DNA of 64,000 nt from a bacterium 1xD42-87 (GTDB lineage Bacteria; Bacillota; Clostridia; Lachnospirales; Lachnospiraceae): NCBI GenBank assembly GCA_003611805.1, contig RAYM01000023.1, forward strand, positions 1 to 64,000, given 5' to 3'. The first letter of the stretch is position 1, and each line of letters opens with the position of its first letter. A program made the position numbers and the translations under genes. The notes beneath the pieces were generated by a model. It was not told the DNA's origin. It ran no database searches and saw only the letters and a list, made by a program, of their open reading frames with translations. This document shows positions 49,914 to 59,318 of the stretch, piece by piece.

Positions 49914-52233
49914 CCTGATTCCCATTTCGGCAAAGCTTCACCGCAGGCAGACACGCATGACAAGATGGTGCATTGTGATTTCTGTTTTTCTGATTTCCGC
50001 GATTTTCGGGATGGCAGATATGTTTTTGCAGAGCCAGAAAAATCTGGCGGTTATGACGGACGGCGCGTGGCATGTGGTGTTCCGGGAGCTTGACGAGGAG
50101 CAGACGGCGTTACTTGCTGCCAGACCGGAAGTAAAGTCAGTGACCCGCTACGCCGCCACCAACTATAAGCTGGATATGGGGTATGAAGTGGGCGGCGTAC
50201 AGACGGTTTTGTGCGGCTTTGACGAAACGTTTTTTGAGATTTATCCACAGGCGCATTTGACGGAAGGTACTTTTCCGGAGAGAGACAGAGAGGCGCTTGT
50301 GACGGAAAGTATGCGGGAAAGGCAGGGGCTTTCCGTTGGGGACGAGGTGGTGGTGGCGACGCCCGGCGATTCATTGACTTTCAGGGTGAGCGGTTTTGTG
50401 GAAGACACCTCCATGATGTTGAAGACGGACTCTTTCGGTGTTTTTATGAATACGGACACCTACCTGTCCTGTTTTCGTGATGCGATGCTTACGGCGGATT
50501 TTGCCTGTTATGTGGAGTTCGTGCCTCATTGCAGGATACAGAGGGCAGTTGGGGATATCTGTGAGTCGCTGCATATTGCAGAGGAACAGGTCAGTGAAAA
50601 TGCCAGGCTGATGGGGACTCTTGGGCAGAGCGGTGACCACTACATTATGATGCTTTATCTGATTGCCTTTATTTTGGCGGCGCTAGTGGCAGTTTCCGGC
50701 ATGATGATGATTTTGGGCAGCATGAACAGCAATGTGGCTCAGAGGACGGAATTTTTCGGGATGATGCGGTGTCTGGGCGCGACGGCAAAACAGGTGCGGC
50801 GTTATGTGCGGATGGAAGCGCTTTTCTGGTGTATGAAAGCGATTCCGCCGGGGCTTCTTTTCAGTGTGGTGACGGTGTGGGGCCTGTGCCGGATGTTAAA
50901 AGTAATTACACCGACCTGGTTTTCGGAAATGCCGGGATTTGGAATCAGTCTGCCGGGCGTGTTTTTCGGCATTCTAATCGGCATTCTGACAGTGCTTGCG
51001 GCGAGCCGGACGCCGGCACGTAAAGCATCGGAGGTTTCGCCGCTGACGGCGGTTTCGGGCAACGCCGGTACGGTGTTTGCCGCAAAGCGGGCGGCGCATA
51101 CGGGGCGGCTGCATGTGGAGACAGCATTGGGGCTGCATCACGCGGCGGGCAGCAGGAAAAACCTGATTCTGCTGACGTCCTCCTTTGCTTTCAGTATCAT
51201 CCTGTTTCTGGGATTTGGAATAGGGATTACTTTTATGAAACACGCGATTGTGACGCTGCGCCCCTATACGCCGGATATTTCTGTTGTCAGCCAGGACGAT
51301 TCTTGTTCCATACCGGATTCGCTGTATACGGCATTGAAAGAAAATACAGATATTAAGCGCATTTTCGGGCGGAGTTTTGCCTATGACCTGCCGGCGCAGA
51401 TACAAGGAGAGGACAAGAGAGTTATGCTGATTTCCTATGAGACGTACCAGTTTGGCTGGGCGGAGGGAGATTTACGGCAGGGAGAGATGGAAGCTGTCAG
51501 AGACGGAGAGGGCGTTCTTCTGGTGGAAAAACCGGGCATTGCGGCAGCAGTCGGAAGTGACATAGAGCTGGAGACGAAAACGGGAAGGCAGAAGGTAAGG
51601 GTGGCAGGGATTCTCGGTTATGCGCCGCTTGACAGCGGAGAGGGCGTGGGCACAGTCATTTGTTCCGAAGACCTGTTCCGGCGGTTGACGGGCGAGACGG
51701 GATACACGATTCTGGATATCCAATTACATGATAAATCCGATGCCGTGGTGGAAGGGATACGCAGTGCGGCGGGGGAGAATTACCGTTTCTCAGACAGCCG
51801 GAAAAACAACAGGGAGACACGGGCGGTTTATTTTTCTTTCGCGCTGTTTGTCTATGGATTTCTTGCCGTGGTTGCGCTGATTGCCGTCTTCAACATCATC
51901 AACAGCATTGCCATGAGCGTGTCCGCACGAATGCGGCAGTACGGCGCTATGCGGGCAATCGGCATCAGCGTCAGGCAGCTGCAGTCTATGGTTGCGGCGG
52001 AGACGCTTGTCTATCTTGCGGGCGGGCTGGCGGAAGGGCTCGTATTAGGGCTGCCACTCCACTATTATTTATACCGGTGGGCAATCACCGCGAGATGGGG
52101 CGACGCGTGGCGGGCGCCATTTATAGAATGTCTTGTCATCATGACGGTGATGACTTTGGCGGCGGTGGCGGCGATGACGGGACCGGTGCGCAGGATTCGG
52201 GAGATGTCTGTGGTGGAGACCATCGGCATGTAA
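49897..52233 (+). CDS. FtsX-like ABC transporter permease
   Basis: 778 residues from ATG 49897 (behind GGGAGG). MacB/FtsX type: N-terminal span (about 24-40), large extracytoplasmic domain, three spans (about 250-370), second extracytoplasmic domain, and last spans after residue 640 with ANS-like signature (FNIINSIAMSVSARMRQYGAMRAIGI). Two FtsX domains in one chain, as in exporters of bacitracin-type peptides. Expression is probably controlled by the TTGTAAG sites and the upstream two-component pair. Confidence 0.92.
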   Translation: MKNYLNLIPISAKLHRRQTRMTRWCIVISVFLISAIFGMADMFLQSQKNLAVMTDGAWHVVFRELDEEQTALLAARPEVKSVTRYAATNYKLDMGYEVGGVQTVLCGFDETFFEIYPQAHLTEGTFPERDREALVTESMRERQGLSVGDEVVVATPGDSLTFRVSGFVEDTSMMLKTDSFGVFMNTDTYLSCFRDAMLTADFACYVEFVPHCRIQRAVGDICESLHIAEEQVSENARLMGTLGQSGDHYIMMLYLIAFILAALVAVSGMMMILGSMNSNVAQRTEFFGMMRCLGATAKQVRRYVRMEALFWCMKAIPPGLLFSVVTVWGLCRMLKVITPTWFSEMPGFGISLPGVFFGILIGILTVLAASRTPARKASEVSPLTAVSGNAGTVFAAKRAAHTGRLHVETALGLHHAAGSRKNLILLTSSFAFSIILFLGFGIGITFMKHAIVTLRPYTPDISVVSQDDSCSIPDSLYTALKENTDIKRIFGRSFAYDLPAQIQGEDKRVMLISYETYQFGWAEGDLRQGEMEAVRDGEGVLLVEKPGIAAAVGSDIELETKTGRQKVRVAGILGYAPLDSGEGVGTVICSEDLFRRLTGETGYTILDIQLHDKSDAVVEGIRSAAGENYRFSDSRKNNRETRAVYFSFALFVYGFLAVVALIAVFNIINSIAMSVSARMRQYGAMRAIGISVRQLQSMVAAETLVYLAGGLAEGLVLGLPLHYYLYRWAITARWGDAWRAPFIECLVIMTVMTLAAVAAMTGPVRRIREMSVVETIGM

Positions 52234-52395
52234 ACGGGGCGGCCGGCAGGATAGGTTACACCATGCCGCGGGAGACGAACAGCCTGTTCAGGATTACGGT
52301 ATCATCAGAATCTGCGTTCTTGACAGATGATTTTTGTTATACTATAATTTGTTCAAAAATGAAATATTCAGTTTTGTATAAAAAGAGGATTCTGG

Positions 52396-52830
52396 ATGAA
52401 AACGAGTGTTAAGATCGCGCGGAATATTTTCCAGTTATACAGTGCAAGGTGTAAGCCTCTTTGCAGGGAAATAGGAATGCCGCAGACAGCTTTCGATATT
52501 CTGATGTTTTTTGCTAATAATCCTGAATATGACACTGCCAGAGATATTGTTAAGACAAGGTATATCAAGGCGAATCTGGTTTCCGTGAATGTGGACAGCC
52601 TTGTGAGGGAGGGCTATCTGAAAAGGGAGAAAAGTCCCGGTGACAGGAGAAAGGTCAGGCTTGTATGTACGGAGAAGGCATGGCCCGTTGTAGAGAGGGG
52701 CAGACAGCTTCAGGATCATTTTATGGATGAGCTGTTTCAGAATGTGGACGGACGGCTGAAGGATGATTTTTTTCGGGTGCTGAACATGATGGAAAATAAT
52801 CTTAAGACGATGAGGGAAGGACAGGGTTAG
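52396..52830 (+). CDS. MarR-family transcriptional regulator
   Basis: 144 residues with a winged helix-turn-helix (ARDIVKTRYIKANLVSVNVDSLVREGYLKREKSPGDRRKVRL; the DxR wing is DRR). Followed one base later by the TauE/SafE transporter, so it may regulate it. Ribosome binding site is poor (AAAGAGG at 52380-52386). Confidence 0.9.
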   Translation: MKTSVKIARNIFQLYSARCKPLCREIGMPQTAFDILMFFANNPEYDTARDIVKTRYIKANLVSVNVDSLVREGYLKREKSPGDRRKVRLVCTEKAWPVVERGRQLQDHFMDELFQNVDGRLKDDFFRVLNMMENNLKTMREGQG

Positions 52831-52831
52831 G

Positions 52832-53617
52832 ATGAATTGGTTATGGATGACTGTGGTGACTTTCTTTGCGGGAATGGGAGCAGGGCTGGGGACAGGCTTT
52901 GCCGGGATGAGCGCGGCGGCGGTGATCAGCCCCATGCTGATCACCTTTCTTGGCATGGATTCCTACATGGCGGTGGGGATCGCCCTGTCTTCGGATGTGC
53001 TTGCCAGTGCGGTTTCGGCGTACACTTACGGAAAGAATAAAAATCTGGATATCCGAAATGGTCTGATCATGATGGGGAGCGTGCTTGCCTTTACAGTGGT
53101 GGGCAGTTATGTGGCGAGCCTGGTTCCGCCGGCGACGATGGGCGGTTTCTCCGTGTTTATGACTTTTTTGCTCGGCATTAAGTTTATCGTAAAGCCTGTT
53201 ATGACCACGAAGGAAGCGATGGGGGAGGTTGCGGCGAAGAAGCGGGCGGTGCAGTCCCTTATTGCCGGTGTGATGATTGGCTTTATCTGCGGTTTTATCG
53301 GCGCGGGCGGCGGCATGATGATGCTTCTCATTCTGACGTCAGTCCTGCATTATGAATTGAAGACAGCAGTCGGCACCAGCGTGTTTATTATGGCGTTTAC
53401 CGCTTTTACGGGGGCGGTGTCGCACTTTGCCATAGGCGGGATGCCGGATTTGCCGGTATGGATACTGTGCGTGGTCTTTACCTTTATCTGGGCGAGGATC
53501 GCGGCGGTATTCGCGAACAAGGCGGAACCGAAGACGCTGAACCGGGCGACGGGCGTCGTGCTGGTGGTGCTTGGGGTTGTGGTGATGGGATTTCAGTTTT
53601 TGACGAGGGCGGCGTAG
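52832..53617 (+). CDS. TauE/SafE family membrane transporter
   Basis: 261 residues, about eight spans in two repeated halves (GLGTGFAGMSAAAVISPML and GFIGAGGGMMMLLIL are the repeated glycine-rich motifs). The family exports sulfite, sulfoacetate or related anions or imports sulfur compounds; the substrate here is unknown. Co-transcribed with MarR. Confidence 0.9.
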   Translation: MNWLWMTVVTFFAGMGAGLGTGFAGMSAAAVISPMLITFLGMDSYMAVGIALSSDVLASAVSAYTYGKNKNLDIRNGLIMMGSVLAFTVVGSYVASLVPPATMGGFSVFMTFLLGIKFIVKPVMTTKEAMGEVAAKKRAVQSLIAGVMIGFICGFIGAGGGMMMLLILTSVLHYELKTAVGTSVFIMAFTAFTGAVSHFAIGGMPDLPVWILCVVFTFIWARIAAVFANKAEPKTLNRATGVVLVVLGVVVMGFQFLTRAA

Positions 53618-53643
53618 CGATTGGCTATGCCGTCTCTTTCTAT

Positions 53644-53727
53644 GCGCAGCCCCATGAATAGGAAGTATGCCGCTAAAGCGGCGCATGGGGGCGCGCGGCG
53701 AGTAGGGGAAGAAGAATCTTCTCTACT
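53644..53727. repeat. Two-hairpin intergenic repeat, family B (long copy)
   Basis: GCGCAGCCCCATG start; CCCCATG (53650-53656) pairs with CATGGGG (53684-53690), enclosing GCCGCT/AGCGGC; then AGTAGGGGAAGA (53701-53712) with TCTTCTCTACT (53717-53727). The short copy at 24991 shares the first 13 bases and the GGAAGA/TCTTCC stem. Confidence 0.65.
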
Positions 53728-53895
53728 TGATTGCGCAGTTACTCGATTTTTGGGCTGTTTTGTTTTTAACATGAATAATGGAAGAACGCAGGATTGTCAT
53801 TTGGGGGATATTGTAAAATTTATAAATATGTTATGATGAATCATATACTTCATGATTCTGCTGATGGGAATTGAGTAATCCGGGGAGGGATGCAG

Positions 53896-55017
53896 TTGAA
53901 AAAGAAAGTGATTGCGGCAGGACATATCTGCCTGGATATTACGCCGGTATTTTCGGGGAAAAATACGGCCAATTTGGGTGATATCCTATCGCCCGGCAAG
54001 CTGGTCAACGTGGGTCAGGCGGACGTACATACAGGCGGCTCCGTCGCCAACACCGGACTTGCCATGAAGTTTTTCGGGGCGGATGTCTCCCTGATGGGAA
54101 AGATCGGGGACGACCCCTTCGGGGAAATCGTGCGCAACATACTGAAAGCTTGTGGTGCGGAACAGGGACTGCTTGTTTCAGGGCAGGAATCCACTTCCTA
54201 TACGGTTGTGCTTGCCGTACCGGGAATAGATCGGATGTTTCTCCACAATCCGGGAGCAAACCATACCTTTTGCGCGGAGGATATTCCGCAGAAGGAGTTG
54301 GAGGAAGCGGCATTGTTCCATTTTGGCTACCCGCCCTTAATGCGGCTTATGTATGAGGATGGCGGGGCGGAGCTGTTAAAGATGATGAAGCGTGCCAAGG
54401 CGTGTGGCGCGGCAACATCGTTGGATTTTGCCGCGATTGAGCCGGGTTCCGAAGCCGACGGCGCAGACTGGGGGCGTATTCTTGAGAACGTTATCCCCTA
54501 TGTGGATTTTCTGGTGCCGAGCGTGGAGGAACTGTGCTATATGCTGGACCAAGACCGGCTCTCCCAGTGGCAGGAAAGGGCGAAGGGACGGGATATCACG
54601 GAAATACTGGATATCGAAACGGACGTAAAACCGCTTGCAGACCAATGCATGGGACTTGGCGCGAAAATACTGCTGATCAAGTGCGGGGCGTCGGGCATTT
54701 ATTATCAGACCGCTTCCCGGCAGACATTGGAAAAGATCGGTGAAAAGCTGGAACTTGACGTGTCACGGTGGGCGGATCTGCGCGGGTTTGAGAAAAGCTA
54801 TGTCCCTGACCGGGTGCTGTCCGGCACCGGGGCGGGAGACACCAGCATCGCGGCATTTCTGACAGCCGTGCTTGCGGGGTATTCCCCGGAAATGTCCATG
54901 CATCTGGCAGCGGCGGCGGGAGCTTCCTGCGTGGCGGCTTACGATGCGCTGAGCGGTCTGAAACCGTTTGCTGAGCTGGAACAGAGGATTCGGGGCGGCT
55001 GGGCAAAGAATGGGTAG
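53896..55017 (+). CDS. PfkB-family carbohydrate kinase
   Basis: About 373 residues. GGGGAGGG lies immediately before ATG 53890, too close, so TTG 53896 is chosen (MKKKVIAAGHICLDITPVF). PfkB signatures: the N-terminal GGSVANTGLAMKFFGADV and the C-terminal GTGAGDTSIAAFL with the catalytic Asp. Ribokinase-like fold; phosphorylates a sugar or sugar phosphate. Followed by a class II aldolase, so a sugar-phosphate kinase supplying the aldolase (as in the tagatose or fructose-1-phosphate style) is likely. Confidence 0.88.
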   Translation: MKKKVIAAGHICLDITPVFSGKNTANLGDILSPGKLVNVGQADVHTGGSVANTGLAMKFFGADVSLMGKIGDDPFGEIVRNILKACGAEQGLLVSGQESTSYTVVLAVPGIDRMFLHNPGANHTFCAEDIPQKELEEAALFHFGYPPLMRLMYEDGGAELLKMMKRAKACGAATSLDFAAIEPGSEADGADWGRILENVIPYVDFLVPSVEELCYMLDQDRLSQWQERAKGRDITEILDIETDVKPLADQCMGLGAKILLIKCGASGIYYQTASRQTLEKIGEKLELDVSRWADLRGFEKSYVPDRVLSGTGAGDTSIAAFLTAVLAGYSPEMSMHLAAAAGASCVAAYDALSGLKPFAELEQRIRGGWAKNG

Positions 55018-55092
55018 TTGGATATAGATAGTGGGCTGTTTGATTTGGGCAGAACAGGAAACGATGCATATTGTTTCAGATTGGAGGAATTT

Positions 55093-55950
55093 ATGTTAGT
55101 TACTTTAAAAGAAGTATTAAAAATTGCAGAAGAAAAAAAGATTGCCGTGGGCGCGTTCAATGCCGCAAATCTGGAGAGTCTGCAGGCTGTGCTTACGGCG
55201 GCGGAGGAATTACATATGCCGGTCATTCTGCAGTTTGCACAGTGCCATGAGTCGTGGGTTCCGCTGGAACTGATCGGACCGGTGATGGTGGCGGAGGCGA
55301 AGAAGGCGTCCGTGCCTGTCTGCGTCCATCTGGATCACGGCGAGACGCTGGAATATCTGGAGCAGGCGCTTGAAATCGGCTTTACCGGGATTATGTACGA
55401 CGGTTCCGTTCTGTCCTATGAGGAGAATCTGGAGAATACCAAAAAGGCGGTCGCGATGGCGGCGAAGACCGGCGCCTCTGTGGAGGCGGAGCTTGGCAGC
55501 ATGGGAAAGCGGGAAACCGGCGCGGGAGATTCCGACGGGGATGACACGAAGATTTACACAGATCCCGGACAGGCAAAAGCGTTCGTGGAAGCGAGCGGCA
55601 TTGACGCGCTTGCGTGCTCCTTCGGGACGACCCACGGTATTTATCTGACGACGCCGAAACTGGATTTCGATGTGGTAAAAAATGTGCGCGCGCTGACGGA
55701 CGATATCCCGGTTGTCATGCACGGAGGCTCCGGCGTGAGCCGTGAGGATTATCACGCGGCAATCCGGGCGGGCGTGCGGAAAATCAATTATTTCACGTAT
55801 ATGGATAAAGCGGGCGGAAATGAGGCGGCGGCATATATAAAATCCCTGCGCGCGGAGGAACCGTTGTTCTTCTCGTCCATATCCATGGCGGCGCGGGATG
55901 CCATGAAGGAAAATGTGAAAGAGGCAATGAAGATGTTTGCCTTGGAATGA
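55093..55950 (+). CDS. Class II fructose-bisphosphate aldolase family (FbaA/GatY/KbaY)
   Basis: 285 residues, zinc-dependent TIM-barrel aldolase. Metal and catalytic residues: VCVHLDHGETLEYL (His-x-x-His and Asp nearby), MYDGS, AELGSMG, ACSFGTTHGIY and VMHGGSG (zinc ligand His). The sequence is closer in appearance to GatY/KbaY/IolJ-type than to glycolytic FbaA, but the substrate cannot be fixed by eye. ATG 55093 follows TTGGAGG; open frame upstream rejected. Operon with PfkB kinase. Confidence 0.88.
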   Translation: MLVTLKEVLKIAEEKKIAVGAFNAANLESLQAVLTAAEELHMPVILQFAQCHESWVPLELIGPVMVAEAKKASVPVCVHLDHGETLEYLEQALEIGFTGIMYDGSVLSYEENLENTKKAVAMAAKTGASVEAELGSMGKRETGAGDSDGDDTKIYTDPGQAKAFVEASGIDALACSFGTTHGIYLTTPKLDFDVVKNVRALTDDIPVVMHGGSGVSREDYHAAIRAGVRKINYFTYMDKAGGNEAAAYIKSLRAEEPLFFSSISMAARDAMKENVKEAMKMFALE

Positions 55951-56041
55951 TAATGTATTATACGGAAAGCGGCAAGGGACGTCGGCATTTATTGCGGCTA
56001 TAGCAAGTGCGCGGTACGGACAATAACGGTTGAAAAATTAT

Positions 56042-56090
56042 GGGCTGTCAAGATTTTATATATCGCTTGACAGCCCGTTTTCTTTTCTTT
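56042..56090 (+). terminator. Terminator after the PfkB-aldolase operon
   Basis: Perfect 11-bp stem GGGCTGTCAAG (56042-56052) with CTTGACAGCCC (56066-56076), then T-rich sequence to 56090. Confidence 0.88.
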
Positions 56091-56114
56091 ATAATAATTA
56101 ATGACCAATGGTCA
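56091..56114 (+). promoter_or_regulatory. TetR operator overlapping the promoter of the TetR-MFS unit
   Basis: TATAAT (56091-56096) is followed by the dyad TGACCAATGGTCA (56102-56114), the classic kind of TetR/AcrR operator, positioned to block transcription. Confidence 0.68.
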
Positions 56115-56135
56115 ATAATGAAACAGGGAGGGAAA

Positions 56136-56203
56136 GGTTGAAAGAAAATCTTTCAACCCTGATTTGAGGGTCAAATGAACATGCAAGCATGTTCGCTTGA
56201 CCC
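56136..56203 (+). repeat. Tandem hairpins in the leader of the TetR gene
   Basis: GGTTGAAAG (56136-56144) with CTTTCAACC (56150-56158), then GGGTCAA...GAACATGC (56168-56184) with GCATGTTC...TTGACCC (56187-56203). The second ends 12 bases before the start codon. Confidence 0.7.
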
Positions 56204-56215
56204 ATGGAGGCAAAA

Positions 56216-56857
56216 ATGGCAAGACCAGTGAAAAAACAGCCGGAGGAATGGGAAAAGGAGATTTTGGATGCGGCGAAATTCCTGTTTTTATCGAAGGGCT
56301 ATGAGGAGACTTCCGTGTCCGATATCATGGAGCGCGCTGGGGGCGCGAAGGGGATGTTTTACCGATTCTTTGAGAGCAAGGAGAAAGCGATGCAGGCATT
56401 GGGTGACCGCATGTTTCTGGAAAACAATCCCTTCGAGGCAGTCAGGACGCGCACGGACTTAAACGGTCTGCAGAAAATCAGGGAAGTGCTTGCCATGGAC
56501 AGGGCGGACGGGGAGCGGGAGACGGTCAATGCGCAGTCGGTTTCCATTTTGAAGGATCCGCGCATTCTGGCGGCGGCGATGGAGGCGAACAGACGGGTGC
56601 TGACGCCGTTATGGTTTGCACTGATTGAGGAGGGCAGGCGCGACGGCTCCATCCAGACCGAGTATGCGAGAGAACTTTCCGAACTGCTTCCCCTCGTCAA
56701 TTTCTGGCTGATGCCCTCGGTGTTTCCTGCGAATGCGGAGGAGATTATGCATAAATGCAAATTTGTGGCAAAGGTGCTGGCGGACATGGGGCTGCCTGTG
56801 GCGGATAAGGAGATGTTTGAACGGACGGAGAGGCTGTTCGGGCATTTCGGCGAGTAG
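56216..56857 (+). CDS. TetR/AcrR-family regulator
   Basis: 213 residues. N-terminal helix-turn-helix (ILDAAKFLFLSKGYEETSVSDIMERAGGAKGMFYRFFESKEKAM). Ligand-binding C-terminal domain about 150 residues. ATG 56216 follows GGAGG; likely represses itself and the MFS gene through TGACCAATGGTCA. Confidence 0.93.
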   Translation: MARPVKKQPEEWEKEILDAAKFLFLSKGYEETSVSDIMERAGGAKGMFYRFFESKEKAMQALGDRMFLENNPFEAVRTRTDLNGLQKIREVLAMDRADGERETVNAQSVSILKDPRILAAAMEANRRVLTPLWFALIEEGRRDGSIQTEYARELSELLPLVNFWLMPSVFPANAEEIMHKCKFVAKVLADMGLPVADKEMFERTERLFGHFGE

Positions 56858-56887
56858 GCATTTTCCGCGGAAATCATGGAGGAAGGT

Positions 56888-58105
56888 ATGAAAGAAAAAC
56901 TGTTCACGAAAAACTTTACGCTTCTTGTGCTGGGGCAGGTAAGCTCCCTGTTCGGCAACTATATCCTGAGGCTGGCACTGTCCATGTATGTGCTGGAACT
57001 TACCGGGTCGGCGGCTGTGTTCGCGGGGCTTTTGTCGGCGGCGACGATTCCGACTATCCTGCTGTCGCCCGTTGGAGGCATTCTGGCCGACCGGGCGGAC
57101 CGAAGAAATATCATGGTGGCTTTGGACGCCATGACGGGGACTGCGGTCCTGTGCGCGGTGCTGCTTTTGTCGGAACAGCGCGCGCTTGTGGTGATCGGGG
57201 CGCTCCTCGTGCTTCTTTCCGTTCTGGGCGCCTTTGAAACGCCTACGGTGCAGGCATGTATTCCGAGTATGCTGACGGGGGATAACATCATCCGGGGGAA
57301 TGCGGTGGTGAACCAGACCGCCTCCATATCCTATCTGACGGCGCCGCTTCTGGGCGGTATTTTCTACGCGGCTTTTGGCATAAAGCCTGTGATGTATGCC
57401 AGCGTGCTCTGCTTTTTTGTGACCGCGCTTCTGGAGTGCTTTATCAGGCTGGATTATCGCCCGGCGGGGTTTGTCGGAAATGCCCTCGCCGTGGCGAAAG
57501 CGGATTTCCTTGACAGCGTCCGCTTTATCGGGAAGGAGCGGCGGGATATCCTGCGGATTCTTCTGCTGGCGGCGCTGTCCCGTTTCTTTGTGATGGGTGT
57601 GACGCTGGTGGGGCTTCCCTTTCTTGTGCGGACGGTGCTCGGGCTGGACGCCAGATACTATGGTGCGGCAGAGAGTGTGCTTGCGGTTGCTGTGATCGCA
57701 GGCAGCATGGCGGCGGGCGTTCTGGCGGGGAAAATACAGAAGGGCGGATTGTCGCCCATGCTTGCGGCGGTCGGTCTCTGTATTGTCCCGGCGGGACTTG
57801 CCTTTCTGCTTCCGGCAGGAACAGGCGTGCGGTATGCGGTTCTTGTGGCTGCTTTTTGCGGGATGCAGATAGCGATCAGCATGTTTTCCATCTATGCGGT
57901 GTCGATGATCCAGCAGGGTACGCCGGAGTATATGATTGGCAAGGTGATGGCTTACACGTCCGCCATTACCATGTGCGCCCAACCGGCGGGGCAGATGGTG
58001 TATGGCTTTTTGTTTGACGGGTGTAAGGAGGCGGTCTGGCTGGTGCTGATTCCGACCGGGGTGATTGTGTGCGGGATTGGGATGGCTGTAGGGAGGAAGG
58101 GGTGA
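56888..58105 (+). CDS. MFS transporter (drug/siderophore efflux-like)
   Basis: 405 residues, about 12 spans. N-terminal GQVSSLFGNYILRLALSMYVLELTGSAAVFAGLLSA and loop GILADRADRRNIMVALD (motif A-like) mark an MFS_3/enterobactin exporter-like protein. ATG 56888 follows GGAGG. Partner of the TetR gene 30 bases upstream; substrate unknown. Confidence 0.92.
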   Translation: MKEKLFTKNFTLLVLGQVSSLFGNYILRLALSMYVLELTGSAAVFAGLLSAATIPTILLSPVGGILADRADRRNIMVALDAMTGTAVLCAVLLLSEQRALVVIGALLVLLSVLGAFETPTVQACIPSMLTGDNIIRGNAVVNQTASISYLTAPLLGGIFYAAFGIKPVMYASVLCFFVTALLECFIRLDYRPAGFVGNALAVAKADFLDSVRFIGKERRDILRILLLAALSRFFVMGVTLVGLPFLVRTVLGLDARYYGAAESVLAVAVIAGSMAAGVLAGKIQKGGLSPMLAAVGLCIVPAGLAFLLPAGTGVRYAVLVAAFCGMQIAISMFSIYAVSMIQQGTPEYMIGKVMAYTSAITMCAQPAGQMVYGFLFDGCKEAVWLVLIPTGVIVCGIGMAVGRKG

Positions 58106-58352
58106 GAATGTTTGTAATAGCTGATGTTTTTAAAGGGAACCGGACATATTAAATGAAAGCATGGGTAAAAGTAGAAGCACGCCTGAAACAGGACTTTACA
58201 TTTTACTATTTTATCTGTATCGGACAGCAAAAAGCAGGAGCCATCCGTATTATAGACAAAAAGGAAAACGGGACTTGTTTCGATTCATTTAATAGAAAAT
58301 GATTGACGTAATTTTTTATATTTGCTAGCATTTTATGCAGAGCAGGCGCCTA

Positions 58353-58371
58353 CTCCTAAAAATTTTAGGAG
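58353..58371 (+). promoter_or_regulatory. Palindrome masking the ribosome binding site of the transglutaminase gene
   Basis: CTCCTAAAA (58353-58361) and TTTTAGGAG (58363-58371); the second arm contains the Shine-Dalgarno AGGAGG of the gene at 58382. The 58106-58352 gap otherwise has only a possible promoter (TTGACG...TAGCAT, 17-base spacing, about 58303-58331). Confidence 0.5.
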
Positions 58372-58381
58372 GGAATAGAAA

Positions 58382-59296
58382 ATGAATGATAAAATGCTGC
58401 AACGGTATCTGGAAACCAGTGTCTATACGGATGTGGGGCCATACAGAGATTTTGTGTTGTCCCTGCCGGACGACATAGCGTCCATAGGAATGCTGGTCTG
58501 CGACCAGATCACGCACCCGTCCATGTATTTCACAAAAGTTTCTCCCTATCTGGAAGAGAATTACTATGGGAAGTTTTCGTCCTATCCGAAGCATCGTTTT
58601 AAAAATGAGGACGAACTGTATATTACGGCTGTCGCCATGATTGCGGGCATTCTGCGGTTGGACGGCGCGGGATTTACGAAGAACAGGGATGTGACGAAAA
58701 GAATCACCGTATCCTGCAGGCAGGCATCCGTTTTGTTTAGCGCCATTTTGAAAGCGAAGGGAATCCCATGCCGTTCCAGAGCCGGATTTATGGATTTTGG
58801 CGATGCGGGCGAAAGTTATATGGAGCATTGGGTGAACGAATATTGGGATTTCGGGGAAAGCAGGTGGGTGTTGGCGGATGTGGACGGCTATTATGAATAT
58901 GAGCCGCGCTTCGGCTACAGCCAGTTTGATCTGCCGCGGCGGAAGTTTGTGACGGCTTCGGAGGCGTGGCTTGGGTTGAGAAAAGGCACGCTGCATAAAA
59001 AGCTGGATGTCTTTTCAAGTGATCCGTTGGAAGGCATCTGTGAGTATCTGTTTATGGATTTTCATGCACTGATGAACAATGAAATTTTTTATTCCTATCA
59101 GCCGCTGTATCTTCGCGGCGGCATACGGAATCTGAGTGAGGAGGAGCTTGGTGAGCTGGACGAGCTGGCAAAACTTTTGGCGGAGCCCGACGAAAACAGG
59201 GAGCGGATAGAGAGTTTGTGGCAGGACAATGAAAAATTCTCCATTCTGACAAACAACACGCAAAATATTTATTATGATACATTCCGGCAGTTGTGA
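58382..59296 (+). CDS. Transglutaminase-like (cysteine protease fold) protein
   Basis: 304 residues; cytoplasmic (no signal peptide). Catalytic triad of the transglutaminase core: Cys112 in ITVSCRQASVLF, His149 in YMEHWVNEYW and an Asp (166/168) in RWVLADVDG. Helical N- and C-terminal extensions. Such stand-alone Firmicutes proteins have unknown substrates. Start fixed by AGGAGGG at 58367-58373. Confidence 0.85.
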   Translation: MNDKMLQRYLETSVYTDVGPYRDFVLSLPDDIASIGMLVCDQITHPSMYFTKVSPYLEENYYGKFSSYPKHRFKNEDELYITAVAMIAGILRLDGAGFTKNRDVTKRITVSCRQASVLFSAILKAKGIPCRSRAGFMDFGDAGESYMEHWVNEYWDFGESRWVLADVDGYYEYEPRFGYSQFDLPRRKFVTASEAWLGLRKGTLHKKLDVFSSDPLEGICEYLFMDFHALMNNEIFYSYQPLYLRGGIRNLSEEELGELDELAKLLAEPDENRERIESLWQDNEKFSILTNNTQNIYYDTFRQL

Positions 59297-59318
59297 CGCG
59301 GAAACCGATAGGCGAAAT

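Noticed and set aside
56609..57982. 457-codon minus-strand frame opposite the TetR and MFS genes
   Set aside because: Histidine/arginine-rich antisense shadow of the clearly coding plus strand.
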